Assembly (NCBI RefSeq): GCF_004364325.1
Contig: NZ_SOCP01000009.1
Location: forward strand, 1-64,000
Direction of reading: 5' to 3'
DNA: 64,000 nt
From: Actinophytocola oryzae
Lineage (GTDB): Bacteria > Actinomycetota > Actinomycetes > Mycobacteriales > Pseudonocardiaceae
Each line of letters starts with the position of its first letter. The first letter of the stretch is position 1. The translations under genes were made by a program, and so were the position numbers. Of this stretch, positions 40,803 through 49,390 are shown piece by piece. Below the pieces are notes generated by a model, which saw only the letters and a list, made by a program, of their open reading frames with translations, did no database searches and had not been told where the DNA came from.

Positions 40803-43800
40803 GTGATCACGTTTCGGGTGCTCGGGCCGCTGGCGGCGTCGGACGAGCGCGGCCAGGTCGACCTGAGGGGACCCCGGCACCGCGCGGTACTGGCGCGGCT
40901 GCTGGTCGCGCGCCGCCGGGTCGTGCCGGTCGGGCAGCTGGTGTCCGACCTGTGGCCGGACCCGCCGGGCGGGGCCGTAGGCGCGGTGCAGACGTTCGTG
41001 GCGGCGCTGAGGAAGGCACTGGAGCCGGACAGGCCACCGAGGACACCCGCGCGGCTGCTGGTGACGTCGGGTCCCGGCTACGCGTTGCACGCGGAGTCCG
41101 TGGACGCATGGGACCTGGAGGCGGCGGTCGGGTCGACGGGGTCGCCGCAGGAGGTCCTGGCGCGGGTGGCCGCGGCGCTGGACTCGTGGCGCGGACCCGC
41201 GTACGCCGACTTCGCCGACGAACCGTGGGCACGCGGTGAGATCGCGCGGCTGGACGAGCTGCGGGCGCTGGCGGTGGAGCGGCGGGCGTCGGCGTTGTTG
41301 GACGTGGGCCGGGCGGCGGCCGCCGTGCCCGACCTGGAGGCGCACGTGGACGGAAGCCCGCTGCGGGAGGACGCGTGGCGGCTGCTCGCGTTGGCGCGTT
41401 ACCAGGCGGGCAGGCAGGGTGACGCACTCGAGACGCTGCGCAGGGCCCGCGCGGTGCTCGCCGAGGAGCTGGGGGTGGATCCAGGACCGGCGTTGCGACA
41501 GGTGGAGGCGGACATCCTGGCGCAGGCTCCGGCCGTTGCCCCCCACGGGGCGGGGGCTGACCGAAACGCGGACGTGGTGGCACGTGGCGCGGATCCCGGC
41601 GCGGGCAGCGGTACGCCCGGCACGCGCGGCGCGGGCACCGGGGGTCTCGCTGCGGACGGCGAGGACCAGGTCATTCGCGGCGCGGGTGTCACGGCGGGCA
41701 GGGCAGGGGACGTGGCGGCCCGTGCTGACGTCGTCGCGAGTGGTGCCGATCGCGTCGCAGCGGGTGGTCGCGTGGCTCATGGCGCCGACCTCGGTGCGGA
41801 CAGCGGGGATCGGGTCGTCGGCGGTGCGGATCCCGTCGCGGGCGACGTGGTTCGAGTCGTGGGTCGTGGGTCGGGTCCTGGGGATCTCGTGGCGCGCAGT
41901 GCGGGTCACGAGACGGATGGCACCGACCTCCTCGCTCGTGGCGCCTTGTTCGTTGGCCGTGGCGGGGAGCTCGCCGGGCTCTCCGCTGCCGCGGCCGAGG
42001 TCGTCGAGCGGGGGCGGATGGGGCTCGCGCTGGTCGCGGGGGAGGCCGGGGCCGGGAAGACCGCCCTGGCGGAGGCGTTTTCGGCACGTCTCGGCTGGAC
42101 CACCGCGTGGGGTGACAATCCCGACGACGAGGGCCTGCCCGCCGCGTGGCCGTGGACCCGGATTCTCGACGGACTTCCGCGCACGGCGCCGTCACCCGAA
42201 GCGGGTGGCGACCCCGCCGTGGCGAGGTTCCACTGGCACCGGGCCGTCGCCACCTACCTCGCCGGGCACGCCCCGCTGCTGCTCGTGCTCGACGACCTGC
42301 ACTGGGCGGGCGAGGAAACACTGGCACTGCTGGCCTCCCTGCCCGACACGCCGGGCGCCGTGCTGATCGTCGCGACATACCGGACCACCGACGTCCCCGG
42401 CAGGCTCGCCGCCTTCCTCGGGCGGGTCGCGCGGGCCGAGCCCACACGCGTCTACCTCGGCGGCCTGTCCGTCGAGGCCGTGACCACGATGGTCGGCGAC
42501 CGCGCCGACGCGGCGGCGATCCACCGGCGCAGTGGCGGAAACCCGTTCTTCGTGCGGGAGCTGACCCGGCTGCTGACCGCGGGCGGCGACCTGTCGTCGG
42601 TGCCCGCCGGCGTGCGGGACGTGGTGCGCCACCGGCTCGCGACCCTGCCTGCCGACGTCGTGACGGTGCTGCGGCACGCGGCCGTCCTCGGGGCCGACGT
42701 CGACCTCGACCTGCTGCCCGGCGACGTGCTCGACGCCCTCGAGGCCGCGACGGAGCGGGGGTTCCTCGTCGAGGCGGGCGCCGGGCGGTTCCGGTTCGCG
42801 CACGCTCTCGTCCGGGACACGCTCTACCAGGACCTGTCCCGGTCGCGCCGGGCCCGGTGGCACGCGACCGTCGCCGCCGCGCTCGAACGGTCGCGGCCCG
42901 ACGACGTCGAGGCGCTCGCCCACCACTACCTCCACGCCGGGGACGCGGCCAGGGGCGTGCCCTACGCCAGGACCGCCGCCGAGCGGGCCGAACGCCGCTT
43001 CGCGCCGCACCACGCGGCCAGGCTGTGGCGTGCCGCCCTCGACAGGGTGAGCGCCGACTCGCCCGAACGCCTGGCGTTGCTCATGGGGCTGGTGCGCAAC
43101 CTCGCGGTGTCCGGGGACCTCGCCGCGGCGCGCAGGCTGCGGGCGGAGGCACTGGACCTGGCCGAGGCGGTGGCCGACCCGTCGCTGACCGCGCGGGTGA
43201 TCGCGGCGTTCGACGTGCCGGCGAGCTGGCCGGAGTCCGACGACCCGGCGCTGGCCCGCCGGATCGTGTCGCTGACCGAGCGCACGCTGGCTTCGGGGGC
43301 ACACGCACCCGCGGTCCGCAGCAGACTGCTGTCCACCATCGCGTTGGAGGCACGCAACGCCGGTGGTGAGCGCGCCCACGAGGCGGCCGAGGAGGCGGAG
43401 GCCGTCGCGAGAACGCTGGACGACCCGGCGGTGTTGGCGTTCGCGCTGAACGCGCGGTTCATGCAGTCGTTCGCCACTGCGGGCGGTGCGCCGACGCGGC
43501 TGCGGATCGGCACGGAGCTGGTCGCGCTGGCGACCCGGCACGCGCTGGTGGCGTTCGAGGTGCTCGGCCACCTGATCGTGATGCAGGCCAACGCCGCGCT
43601 GGCCGACGTCACGGCCGCCGACCACCACGCCGACGCGGCCGAGCGGCTGGGTGAGGACTACGAGATCCCACTCGTGAGCGTGCTCATCGACGGGTACCGC
43701 GCGATGCGGGCGGGTGACCCGGTGCTGTACCGGGCGGCGGCGACCCGGCTGGCGGGCGCGGGCATGCCGGGCATGTCGGAGGGCATCCTCGGCCTGGCGC

Positions 43801-44174
43801 TGCTGTGTGAACGTGTCCGACGCGGTGAGCAGGCCGTCGGCGGGGACTTCGGCGCGTACGAGCCGTGGTGTCGGCCCCTGGTCCTGCTGGCGGCGGGTGA
43901 CGTGGCGGGCGCGCGGGCGGTGGAGGTGCCGCCGTCGCCGAGGGACCTGCTGTTCGAGGCGCGCACGTGCCTGCACGCGCTGTCGGCGATCGAACTCGAC
44001 GACCGCGAGACGATGACCCGCCTGCACCGCGCGTTGGCGCCTGCTGCCGACGAGGTGGCGGGTGCGGGGAGCGGCCTGGTGACGCTGGGCCCGGTGGCGG
44101 ACTACCTGGCGAGACTGGCGACGGCGCTCAGCAGGCCGCCGCGAGCACGTGCGGCGCGAGCGCCTGGGCGATGA
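40803..44174 (+). CDS. BTAD/AAA-type transcriptional regulator (SARP-like N-terminus)
   Basis: This 1123-residue regulator begins with an OmpR-like winged helix (about 5-90, FRVLGPLAASDERGQVDLRG), then a bacterial transcriptional activator domain (about 95-240, ending LGVDPGPALRQVEADIL). An AAA ATPase follows with P-loop GEAGAGKT near 413-420 and LLVLDDLHWAGEE as Walker B, then long TPR-like helical repeats. Between the BTAD and ATPase parts is an unusual linker of about 150 residues made of Gly/Ala/Asp/Val/Arg units such as VVARGAD, VVASGAD and VVGGADPVAGD. Its 3' end overlaps the convergent SGNH gene by 47 bases. The target is unknown; such regulators often control secondary metabolism. Confidence 0.85.
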   Translation: MITFRVLGPLAASDERGQVDLRGPRHRAVLARLLVARRRVVPVGQLVSDLWPDPPGGAVGAVQTFVAALRKALEPDRPPRTPARLLVTSGPGYALHAESVDAWDLEAAVGSTGSPQEVLARVAAALDSWRGPAYADFADEPWARGEIARLDELRALAVERRASALLDVGRAAAAVPDLEAHVDGSPLREDAWRLLALARYQAGRQGDALETLRRARAVLAEELGVDPGPALRQVEADILAQAPAVAPHGAGADRNADVVARGADPGAGSGTPGTRGAGTGGLAADGEDQVIRGAGVTAGRAGDVAARADVVASGADRVAAGGRVAHGADLGADSGDRVVGGADPVAGDVVRVVGRGSGPGDLVARSAGHETDGTDLLARGALFVGRGGELAGLSAAAAEVVERGRMGLALVAGEAGAGKTALAEAFSARLGWTTAWGDNPDDEGLPAAWPWTRILDGLPRTAPSPEAGGDPAVARFHWHRAVATYLAGHAPLLLVLDDLHWAGEETLALLASLPDTPGAVLIVATYRTTDVPGRLAAFLGRVARAEPTRVYLGGLSVEAVTTMVGDRADAAAIHRRSGGNPFFVRELTRLLTAGGDLSSVPAGVRDVVRHRLATLPADVVTVLRHAAVLGADVDLDLLPGDVLDALEAATERGFLVEAGAGRFRFAHALVRDTLYQDLSRSRRARWHATVAAALERSRPDDVEALAHHYLHAGDAARGVPYARTAAERAERRFAPHHAARLWRAALDRVSADSPERLALLMGLVRNLAVSGDLAAARRLRAEALDLAEAVADPSLTARVIAAFDVPASWPESDDPALARRIVSLTERTLASGAHAPAVRSRLLSTIALEARNAGGERAHEAAEEAEAVARTLDDPAVLAFALNARFMQSFATAGGAPTRLRIGTELVALATRHALVAFEVLGHLIVMQANAALADVTAADHHADAAERLGEDYEIPLVSVLIDGYRAMRAGDPVLYRAAATRLAGAGMPGMSEGILGLALLCERVRRGEQAVGGDFGAYEPWCRPLVLLAAGDVAGARAVEVPPSPRDLLFEARTCLHALSAIELDDRETMTRLHRALAPAADEVAGAGSGLVTLGPVADYLARLATALSRPPRARAARAPGR

Positions 44175-44724
44175 CGGCGTAGCCGGCCGCGGACGGGTGG
44201 AACCGATCGGCGGAGAACATCCGCTCGTCGGCGGCGAACCGCGCGAACACGTCTGCCCCGACCTGCGCGACGGTGGCCCCGGCCGTGGTGGCGGCGTCGG
44301 CCTGGGCCTGCCCGTAGGCCCGGCTGGCCTGGGAGACCAGCTCCCGGAAGGCGGGCGGCACATGGGTGAGCACCCCCATGTCGGGCGCGGTGACCACGAC
44401 CACCCGCGCCCCGGCCTCGGCGAGCGCCTCGACGGCGTCACGCAGCAGCTGCGCCCCGACCGGGGGCGGCACCAACCGGGTGAGGTCGTTGGCCCCGACG
44501 ACGACCAGCGCGAGGTCGACCCCCTCACGCGTGGCCTCCCGCACCTGCGGCGCGAGATCCGCCGACCGCGCCCCGGGCACGGCATGTATCCGAAGCGTGA
44601 CGTCATGCCCCGCCCCGCGAAGCCGCTCGGCGAGGAGATACCCGATGCTCTGCTCGACGAGCGCACACCCCACCCCGGCGGCGAGCGAGTCCCCGAGCAC
44701 GTGAAAACGAAGGTTCATCATCAT
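44128..44724 (-). CDS. SGNH/GDSL-family hydrolase
   Basis: This esterase-like protein of about 198 residues has block I GDSLAAG (Ser at about 13), block III GANDL and block V DRFHPS with the catalytic Asp and His. Block II Gly is in VPGARS. There is no signal peptide. Three ATG codons in a row (44724, 44721, 44718) give an uncertain start, and no ribosome site is clear. The 3' end overlaps that of the BTAD regulator by 47 bases. Confidence 0.82.
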   Translation of the reverse strand: MMMNLRFHVLGDSLAAGVGCALVEQSIGYLLAERLRGAGHDVTLRIHAVPGARSADLAPQVREATREGVDLALVVVGANDLTRLVPPPVGAQLLRDAVEALAEAGARVVVVTAPDMGVLTHVPPAFRELVSQASRAYGQAQADAATTAGATVAQVGADVFARFAADERMFSADRFHPSAAGYAVIAQALAPHVLAAAC

Positions 44725-44755
44725 CAGGTTCAACGCCCGGAGGGCTCGTGATGAT

Positions 44756-44788
44756 CCCCGGGCGCTACGCCTTCGGTGAAACCCGGGG
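44756..44788 (-). terminator. Secondary hairpin of the arabinan operon terminator region
   Basis: CCCCGGG (44756-44762) pairs with CCCGGGG (44782-44788). It directly follows the stronger hairpin that ends the minus-strand operon. Confidence 0.45.
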
Positions 44789-44827
44789 GACCGCGGCGGC
44801 CGCCCGCCACTGGCGGCCGCCGCGGTC
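44789..44827 (-). terminator. Strong terminator of the GH127-GH76-GH2 operon
   Basis: A perfect 16-base GC stem (44789-44804 with 44812-44827, 7-base loop) begins 8 bases after the last stop codon of the operon. Confidence 0.88.
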
Positions 44828-44834
44828 TATTCGG

Positions 44835-47564
44835 TTAGCCCAGGGGGGTTGCCACCGTCCAGCTCGTGTCCTCCGCGTACGAGGAGGGGTTGTCGTAGGG
44901 GTGGGTGCCGCTGTTCGAGGCCACCCACACCTCCTCCGCGTAGTGCCGGACGTTCGTGCCCAGCTCGTTGACCGACGCCAGCCGTACGCCGCCCGTGCCC
45001 GGTTGGGCGCAGAACGTCGCGTCCTTGCGGTACAGGTCCGTGTTCTCGTTCGCCGCCAGTCTCAGGCGGTACGCGGCGTGGCGTAGGTAGCTGCCCGGGT
45101 AGTTGCGGGACTCCAGCGAGTAGCAGCTCGGGTCCGCCAGGCCCGGCCTCACGACGAACGTCGCGTCCTGTTTGGACACCGTGTCGCTCGACGTGGTCAG
45201 CACGTCCGTCCTTGCCAGGCTGTCGCGGTGGCGCAGGTAGCGGTCCGTGAAACCCGGTGTGGTCACCCGGAACGACACCGCCTGGTTCGTCGGCAGCGAC
45301 GCCGCGCTTCGCCACAGTGGGATCGTCGCCGCCCACGTCGTGTCCTGTGTGAACGACGTCGCCGTGTCCCACGGGTTCGGGCCGCCTGATCTCGCCAGGT
45401 ACACCGTCTCGTTGAAGTGGCGGACGAACGCGCCCGGGTTGTTGTACGACTCCAACGCCGTCGCGCCCCAACCGGCACGGGGGCAGAACGTGGCGTCCGC
45501 CGCGAAGCCTGCCGAGCCGTCGTTGGGGTCGCTGCGGATGAGCCAGTTGGCGTTGCGCAGGAACCGTCCCGGGAAGTTCCGCGACTCGAACGACACGCAC
45601 GACGCGCTCGCCAGGCCCTGACGCACCCAGAACGTCGCGTCCTGCTTCGTCACCTCCGTGCCGTTGTCCGGGTCCGTCCTCGCCGTCCCGTTCTGGTGGC
45701 GTAGGTAGCGGTTCGTGTAGCCCGGCGACGTCACTCGCAGCGAAACCAGTTCGTTGCGTGGCAACCCCGTGCCCGACGCCGCCGCCAGTACGCTCTGGTT
45801 CACCGCCAGGACCCGCGACGCCGTCATCTTCAGCACCCTGCGGTCGTAGGTGTAGAAGCCGTTGACCTCGTTCTCCACGTCGTACGGTTCCGTGTACACC
45901 GACGCCGACAGGCCGCGCGTCTGCACGAACCGGCCCACCTCCGACGTGATGTTCACGTACCTCGTCGTCAGCGAGTTCTCGTCGGGATACAGGTCTCCGT
46001 AGGCGAAACCCGCGCCTGGCTGCCACTCGCTGCCGGTCACTCGCCTGCCAAGGCCGCCGTACTCGCCCAGCACGGCGATGTGCGTCGCGTCCGGGGTTCT
46101 CGTGCCGCTCGACATCTGGTAGGCGTGGTCGTCGATCACGTCACCGTTGGTGGGGCTGGGATCCGACACGCAGCAGTTCGAGCCCGAGTTGTGGTTGATC
46201 AGCCGTGTCGGGTCCATTCCCCGCACCAGGTCCACGATCCGCGCGTTGTCGTACTCGCCCCAGCCCTCGTTGAACGGGACCCACTGCACGATCGACGTGG
46301 TTCCCTTGAGCTGGTTGACGATCCGCGACAGCTCCGACTCGTAGTTCGTGTGGCTCGCCGCCGACGTGTCGTCCACCGCGTCCAGCGCAGGCATGTCCTG
46401 CCACACCATCAGGCCCAGCCGGTCCGCCCAGTAGAACCAGCGTGCCGGCTCCACCTTGATGTGCTTGCGGACCATGTTGAAGCCCAACGCCTTCTGGCGC
46501 TCCAGGTCGAACCGCAGCGCCTCGTCCGTCGGCGCCGTGTAGATGCCGTCCGGCCAGAAACCCTGGTCCAGTGTGCCCAGCTGGAACACGAACTTCCCGT
46601 TCAGCAGCGGGCGCATCACGCCGCCGACTACCGCCTTGCCCAGCGACCGCATGCCGAAGTACCCGGTCACCGTGTCCGTGCCCATGGTCACGCGCAGGTC
46701 GTACAGGAACGGGTCGCTCGGCGACCACAGCCTCGCGTTCGGCACCGGCACCCGCAGGTGCGCGCCGGACGTGCCCGTCGCCGCGCCGACCACGGTCCCG
46801 CCGGTCAGCACCTCCGCGCGGACCTGCTGTCCCGCGGTGCCCTGCACGACCAGGTCGAGCACGCCCGCCGGGACGTCCGGGGTCGTGTCGAGCCTGGTGA
46901 TGTGGTTGGCGGCCACCGGTTCCAGCCACACCGTCTGCCAGATGCCCGACGAGGCCGTGTACCAGATGCCGCTCGGGTTGCGGCGCTGTTTGCCGATCGG
47001 GAAACGGTTGCCGTCGATCGGCGAGTACGCGCCGACGATGATCTCGTTGCTGCCGGCGCGAAGCGCGTTCGTGATGTCGAACGAGAACGCGTCGTAGCCG
47101 CCGGTGTGCGTGCCGACCTGGGTGCCGTTCACCCACACCCTGGTCTCCCAGGTGACCGCGCCGAAGTTCAGCTGGACGCGCCGACCGTTCCACGTGGACG
47201 GCACGGTGAACGTCCTGCGGTAGAACATGTTGTCCTCGTGCCGCTGGATGCCCGACAGGCCCGACTCGATCGGGTAGGGCACCAGCACGCCCTCGGGCAG
47301 CGTCTGCCCGACCGGCGGGGTGTTGATGTTGGCCGCGCCGGTGAACTCCCACACGCCGTTGAGGTTCTGCCAGTCCGTGCGGACCAGCTGCGGGCGCGGG
47401 TAGTCGGGCAGGGCGTTGGTGGGGGAGACCTGGCCCGTCCACGGGGTCGTGAGCGGGGGTGCCTTCGGCTGCCACGTCGCCGCCTCCGCGGCGGGCGTGA
47501 TCGCCAGCACCGCGGTGGTCGCGACGAGGAAACCCGTTGCGGCACCGAGTATCCGTCTGAACAT
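44835..47564 (-). CDS. Secreted GH2 enzyme with two AbfB (CBM42-like) domains
   Basis: This 909-residue enzyme has signal peptide MFRRILGAATGFLVA with cleavage near AEAAT. It has a GH2 sugar-binding domain (motifs VWEFTG, NMFYRRTF, GGYDAFSFDI), an Ig-like domain and a TIM barrel with acid/base in FNEGWGEYD (about 430) and nucleophile in LGEYGG (about 500). Two AbfB arabinose-binding beta-trefoil domains follow (about 610-760 and 765-909), each with RYLRH, FESRNFPG or LESRNYPG and a C-terminal DATFC segment. It is the last gene of the LacI-led operon. AGGAG precedes the ATG within a leader sequence also found before GH127. The substrate is likely an arabinose-decorated polymer, and the exact linkage is not predictable. 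Confidence 0.85.
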   Translation of the reverse strand: MFRRILGAATGFLVATTAVLAITPAAEAATWQPKAPPLTTPWTGQVSPTNALPDYPRPQLVRTDWQNLNGVWEFTGAANINTPPVGQTLPEGVLVPYPIESGLSGIQRHEDNMFYRRTFTVPSTWNGRRVQLNFGAVTWETRVWVNGTQVGTHTGGYDAFSFDITNALRAGSNEIIVGAYSPIDGNRFPIGKQRRNPSGIWYTASSGIWQTVWLEPVAANHITRLDTTPDVPAGVLDLVVQGTAGQQVRAEVLTGGTVVGAATGTSGAHLRVPVPNARLWSPSDPFLYDLRVTMGTDTVTGYFGMRSLGKAVVGGVMRPLLNGKFVFQLGTLDQGFWPDGIYTAPTDEALRFDLERQKALGFNMVRKHIKVEPARWFYWADRLGLMVWQDMPALDAVDDTSAASHTNYESELSRIVNQLKGTTSIVQWVPFNEGWGEYDNARIVDLVRGMDPTRLINHNSGSNCCVSDPSPTNGDVIDDHAYQMSSGTRTPDATHIAVLGEYGGLGRRVTGSEWQPGAGFAYGDLYPDENSLTTRYVNITSEVGRFVQTRGLSASVYTEPYDVENEVNGFYTYDRRVLKMTASRVLAVNQSVLAAASGTGLPRNELVSLRVTSPGYTNRYLRHQNGTARTDPDNGTEVTKQDATFWVRQGLASASCVSFESRNFPGRFLRNANWLIRSDPNDGSAGFAADATFCPRAGWGATALESYNNPGAFVRHFNETVYLARSGGPNPWDTATSFTQDTTWAATIPLWRSAASLPTNQAVSFRVTTPGFTDRYLRHRDSLARTDVLTTSSDTVSKQDATFVVRPGLADPSCYSLESRNYPGSYLRHAAYRLRLAANENTDLYRKDATFCAQPGTGGVRLASVNELGTNVRHYAEEVWVASNSGTHPYDNPSSYAEDTSWTVATPLG

Positions 47565-47575
47565 GGCTTTCTCCT

Positions 47576-47588
47576 GGTGCAGGGGGTT
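47576..47588 (-). promoter_or_regulatory. Shared 13-base leader motif before the GH2-AbfB gene
   Basis: AACCCCCTGCACC on the minus strand lies directly upstream of the ribosome site. The identical 13 bases precede GH127 at 52181-52193. Together with the ribosome site and start codon, nearly 25 of 29 positions agree between the two leaders. Confidence 0.5.
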
Positions 47589-49390
47589 TACGCGGCGACG
47601 AGCGCGCCTAGGCCGCTCGCCTGTGTTCGCCAGTCGACCTGGTTGGGGCTGCCACCCACCCAGCGCTGGCCGATCCGGTTGAGGTTGTCGCGGTCGCGGG
47701 ACCAGATCGAGTCCGCCTGGGTGCGGGCGAACGCCTGGTACGCCGTGGATCCGGTCACCGAGGCCAGGTCGGCCAGGTACCGGCTGAAGATCCCCTTGAA
47801 CTGCTTCTGGTTGTCGTCACACGAGTTCGAGCCGGTGTCGCACGACTCGGTCAGCACGCCGTTCTGGGTGAGGCCCGTCAGTGCCGCGTCGGCGAGCCTG
47901 CGTGCGGTGGTGAGCAGCGTGGTGTCGCCGGTCGCGCGCCACGCCTCGACCAGGCCGCCGATTCCCAGGCCCTGGTTGTAGGTCCACACGGTCTGGCCGT
48001 TGTTGCGGCAGTCGCGGGTGATGCCGTCGTTGACCAGGCCCGCCGAGTTGATCATCCCGGAGCCGGCGTACCAGGTCGCGGCCGTGCGGGTGCGTTGCAA
48101 CCACACGGTGTCGCCCGGGGTGCGGTTGTGCACCGACGCGGACAGGCGCAGGTACAGCCCGGCCGTGACCGCGTTCTTGTAGGTACGTTCCCGGTCCCAC
48201 CACACGCCGCCGCCGCACGTGCCGGTGTCCCAGTACTGTTGCACGTAGTTCGCGATCGTGGTGGCCATGGCGAGGTAGCGCTGGTCCCGGGTGCGGTCGT
48301 AGGCGGCGATCCACGCCAGGCCCCACCACGCGCTGTCGTCGATGGCACGGCTGACGAAGTTCCCCTCGATGGCGTCACTGCTCCGCACGCCCGCGGCGAA
48401 GACGCCCTTGTTCTGGTCGAAGGTGCGTGCTGTGACCCAGTCGTAGGCGGGGTCGCCGTGGTCGATCAGCGTGGTGAGCGTGGCCGCCGTGTTCCACCAG
48501 CTGCTGGGCCACCACCCGGGATACGGGTCGTAGGAGTACATGAGCGCGTCCGCCGCGGCGCCGTCCCGTGTCGGCGCCGGACGCGCCCAGGAGGTGCAGC
48601 TGCCGCTCTGGCCCGTCACCGCACGGCCGCAGGCGCGGACTACGCCGCCGTAGTGCCGCCCGCGCGGGTCGCGGGTGGCGAACATCGTGGTACGCGTGGA
48701 CGTCTGGCCCGCGGCCGTCGACACCCGGCCCAGCGACGAGCCGTCCGGCCAGGTGGCACCGGCGTCCCACGAGCGGTCCAGCCAGATCTCGTCGCCCTGC
48801 GTGCCTGCCTCGACGCTGCCCCACGCCATGCCGTTCTGGTCGACGTGCAGCCGGATCACCCGGCCGGACAACGACACCGAGGGCACCGGCTGGAGATCGC
48901 CGTTGGCCTGTCCCGCGTCCGTGCGGTCACATCGGACGTCGCAGACCGTCGGGTACACCCAGTCCGTGCAGGCCACCCCGGCGGCGTCCCCGCACGCGCG
49001 GAGCACACCCCGTTCGTGGTTGCGCGGGTCGGAGATGTTGTACATGAGCGTTCGGGTGCCCGTCCACGTCGAGGGAACGCTCGCCTTGCCGAGCAGACCC
49101 TCCCACGTGCGGCCGCCGTCCCACGACCGGTCGAGCCACACCGAGTCGCCAGGCACGCCGTTGTCGATGCTGCCCCACGCCATGCCGTCCACATCGGACA
49201 CGTGCAGCACGAGCCGCCGCCCGTTGAGGTTCCGCTCGGGCACGGGGAAGATCTCCTGGCCGGTGCGCGACGGGTCGAGCGTGTCGCAGGACAGGAAGCA
49301 GACGGTCGCGTCGACGCCCACGTCCGCGGTGGCCGCCGGGACCCCGAACACGCCGGCCACGAGCACGAGGACGATCAGCAGGGCTTTCAC
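47588..49390 (-). CDS. Secreted GH76 enzyme with a duplicated N-terminal domain
   Basis: This 600-residue enzyme has signal peptide VKALLIVLVLVAGVFG (GTG start) with cleavage near ATADV. Two tandem copies of a Cys-bearing domain of about 100 residues follow (about 30-135 and 136-245). Each has CDxxD, GRxxxLHV, GMAWGS, GDxxWLDRSWD and LRACG. The GH76 barrel follows (about 250-600) with the acidic pair in IDDSAWWGLAW. The same domain occurs once in the GH76 at 9.2 kb. The start overlaps the GH127 stop in a GTGA junction. GH76 acts on alpha-1,6-mannan; with arabinofuranosidases in the operon the target may be an arabinomannan-like or arabinan-bearing glycan. Confidence 0.86.
   Translation of the reverse strand: MKALLIVLVLVAGVFGVPAATADVGVDATVCFLSCDTLDPSRTGQEIFPVPERNLNGRRLVLHVSDVDGMAWGSIDNGVPGDSVWLDRSWDGGRTWEGLLGKASVPSTWTGTRTLMYNISDPRNHERGVLRACGDAAGVACTDWVYPTVCDVRCDRTDAGQANGDLQPVPSVSLSGRVIRLHVDQNGMAWGSVEAGTQGDEIWLDRSWDAGATWPDGSSLGRVSTAAGQTSTRTTMFATRDPRGRHYGGVVRACGRAVTGQSGSCTSWARPAPTRDGAAADALMYSYDPYPGWWPSSWWNTAATLTTLIDHGDPAYDWVTARTFDQNKGVFAAGVRSSDAIEGNFVSRAIDDSAWWGLAWIAAYDRTRDQRYLAMATTIANYVQQYWDTGTCGGGVWWDRERTYKNAVTAGLYLRLSASVHNRTPGDTVWLQRTRTAATWYAGSGMINSAGLVNDGITRDCRNNGQTVWTYNQGLGIGGLVEAWRATGDTTLLTTARRLADAALTGLTQNGVLTESCDTGSNSCDDNQKQFKGIFSRYLADLASVTGSTAYQAFARTQADSIWSRDRDNLNRIGQRWVGGSPNQVDWRTQASGLGALVAA

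Noticed and set aside
42192..44666. 824-codon minus-strand frame opposite the BTAD regulator
   Set aside because: It has no recognisable domain and depends on GC-biased third positions of the real gene.
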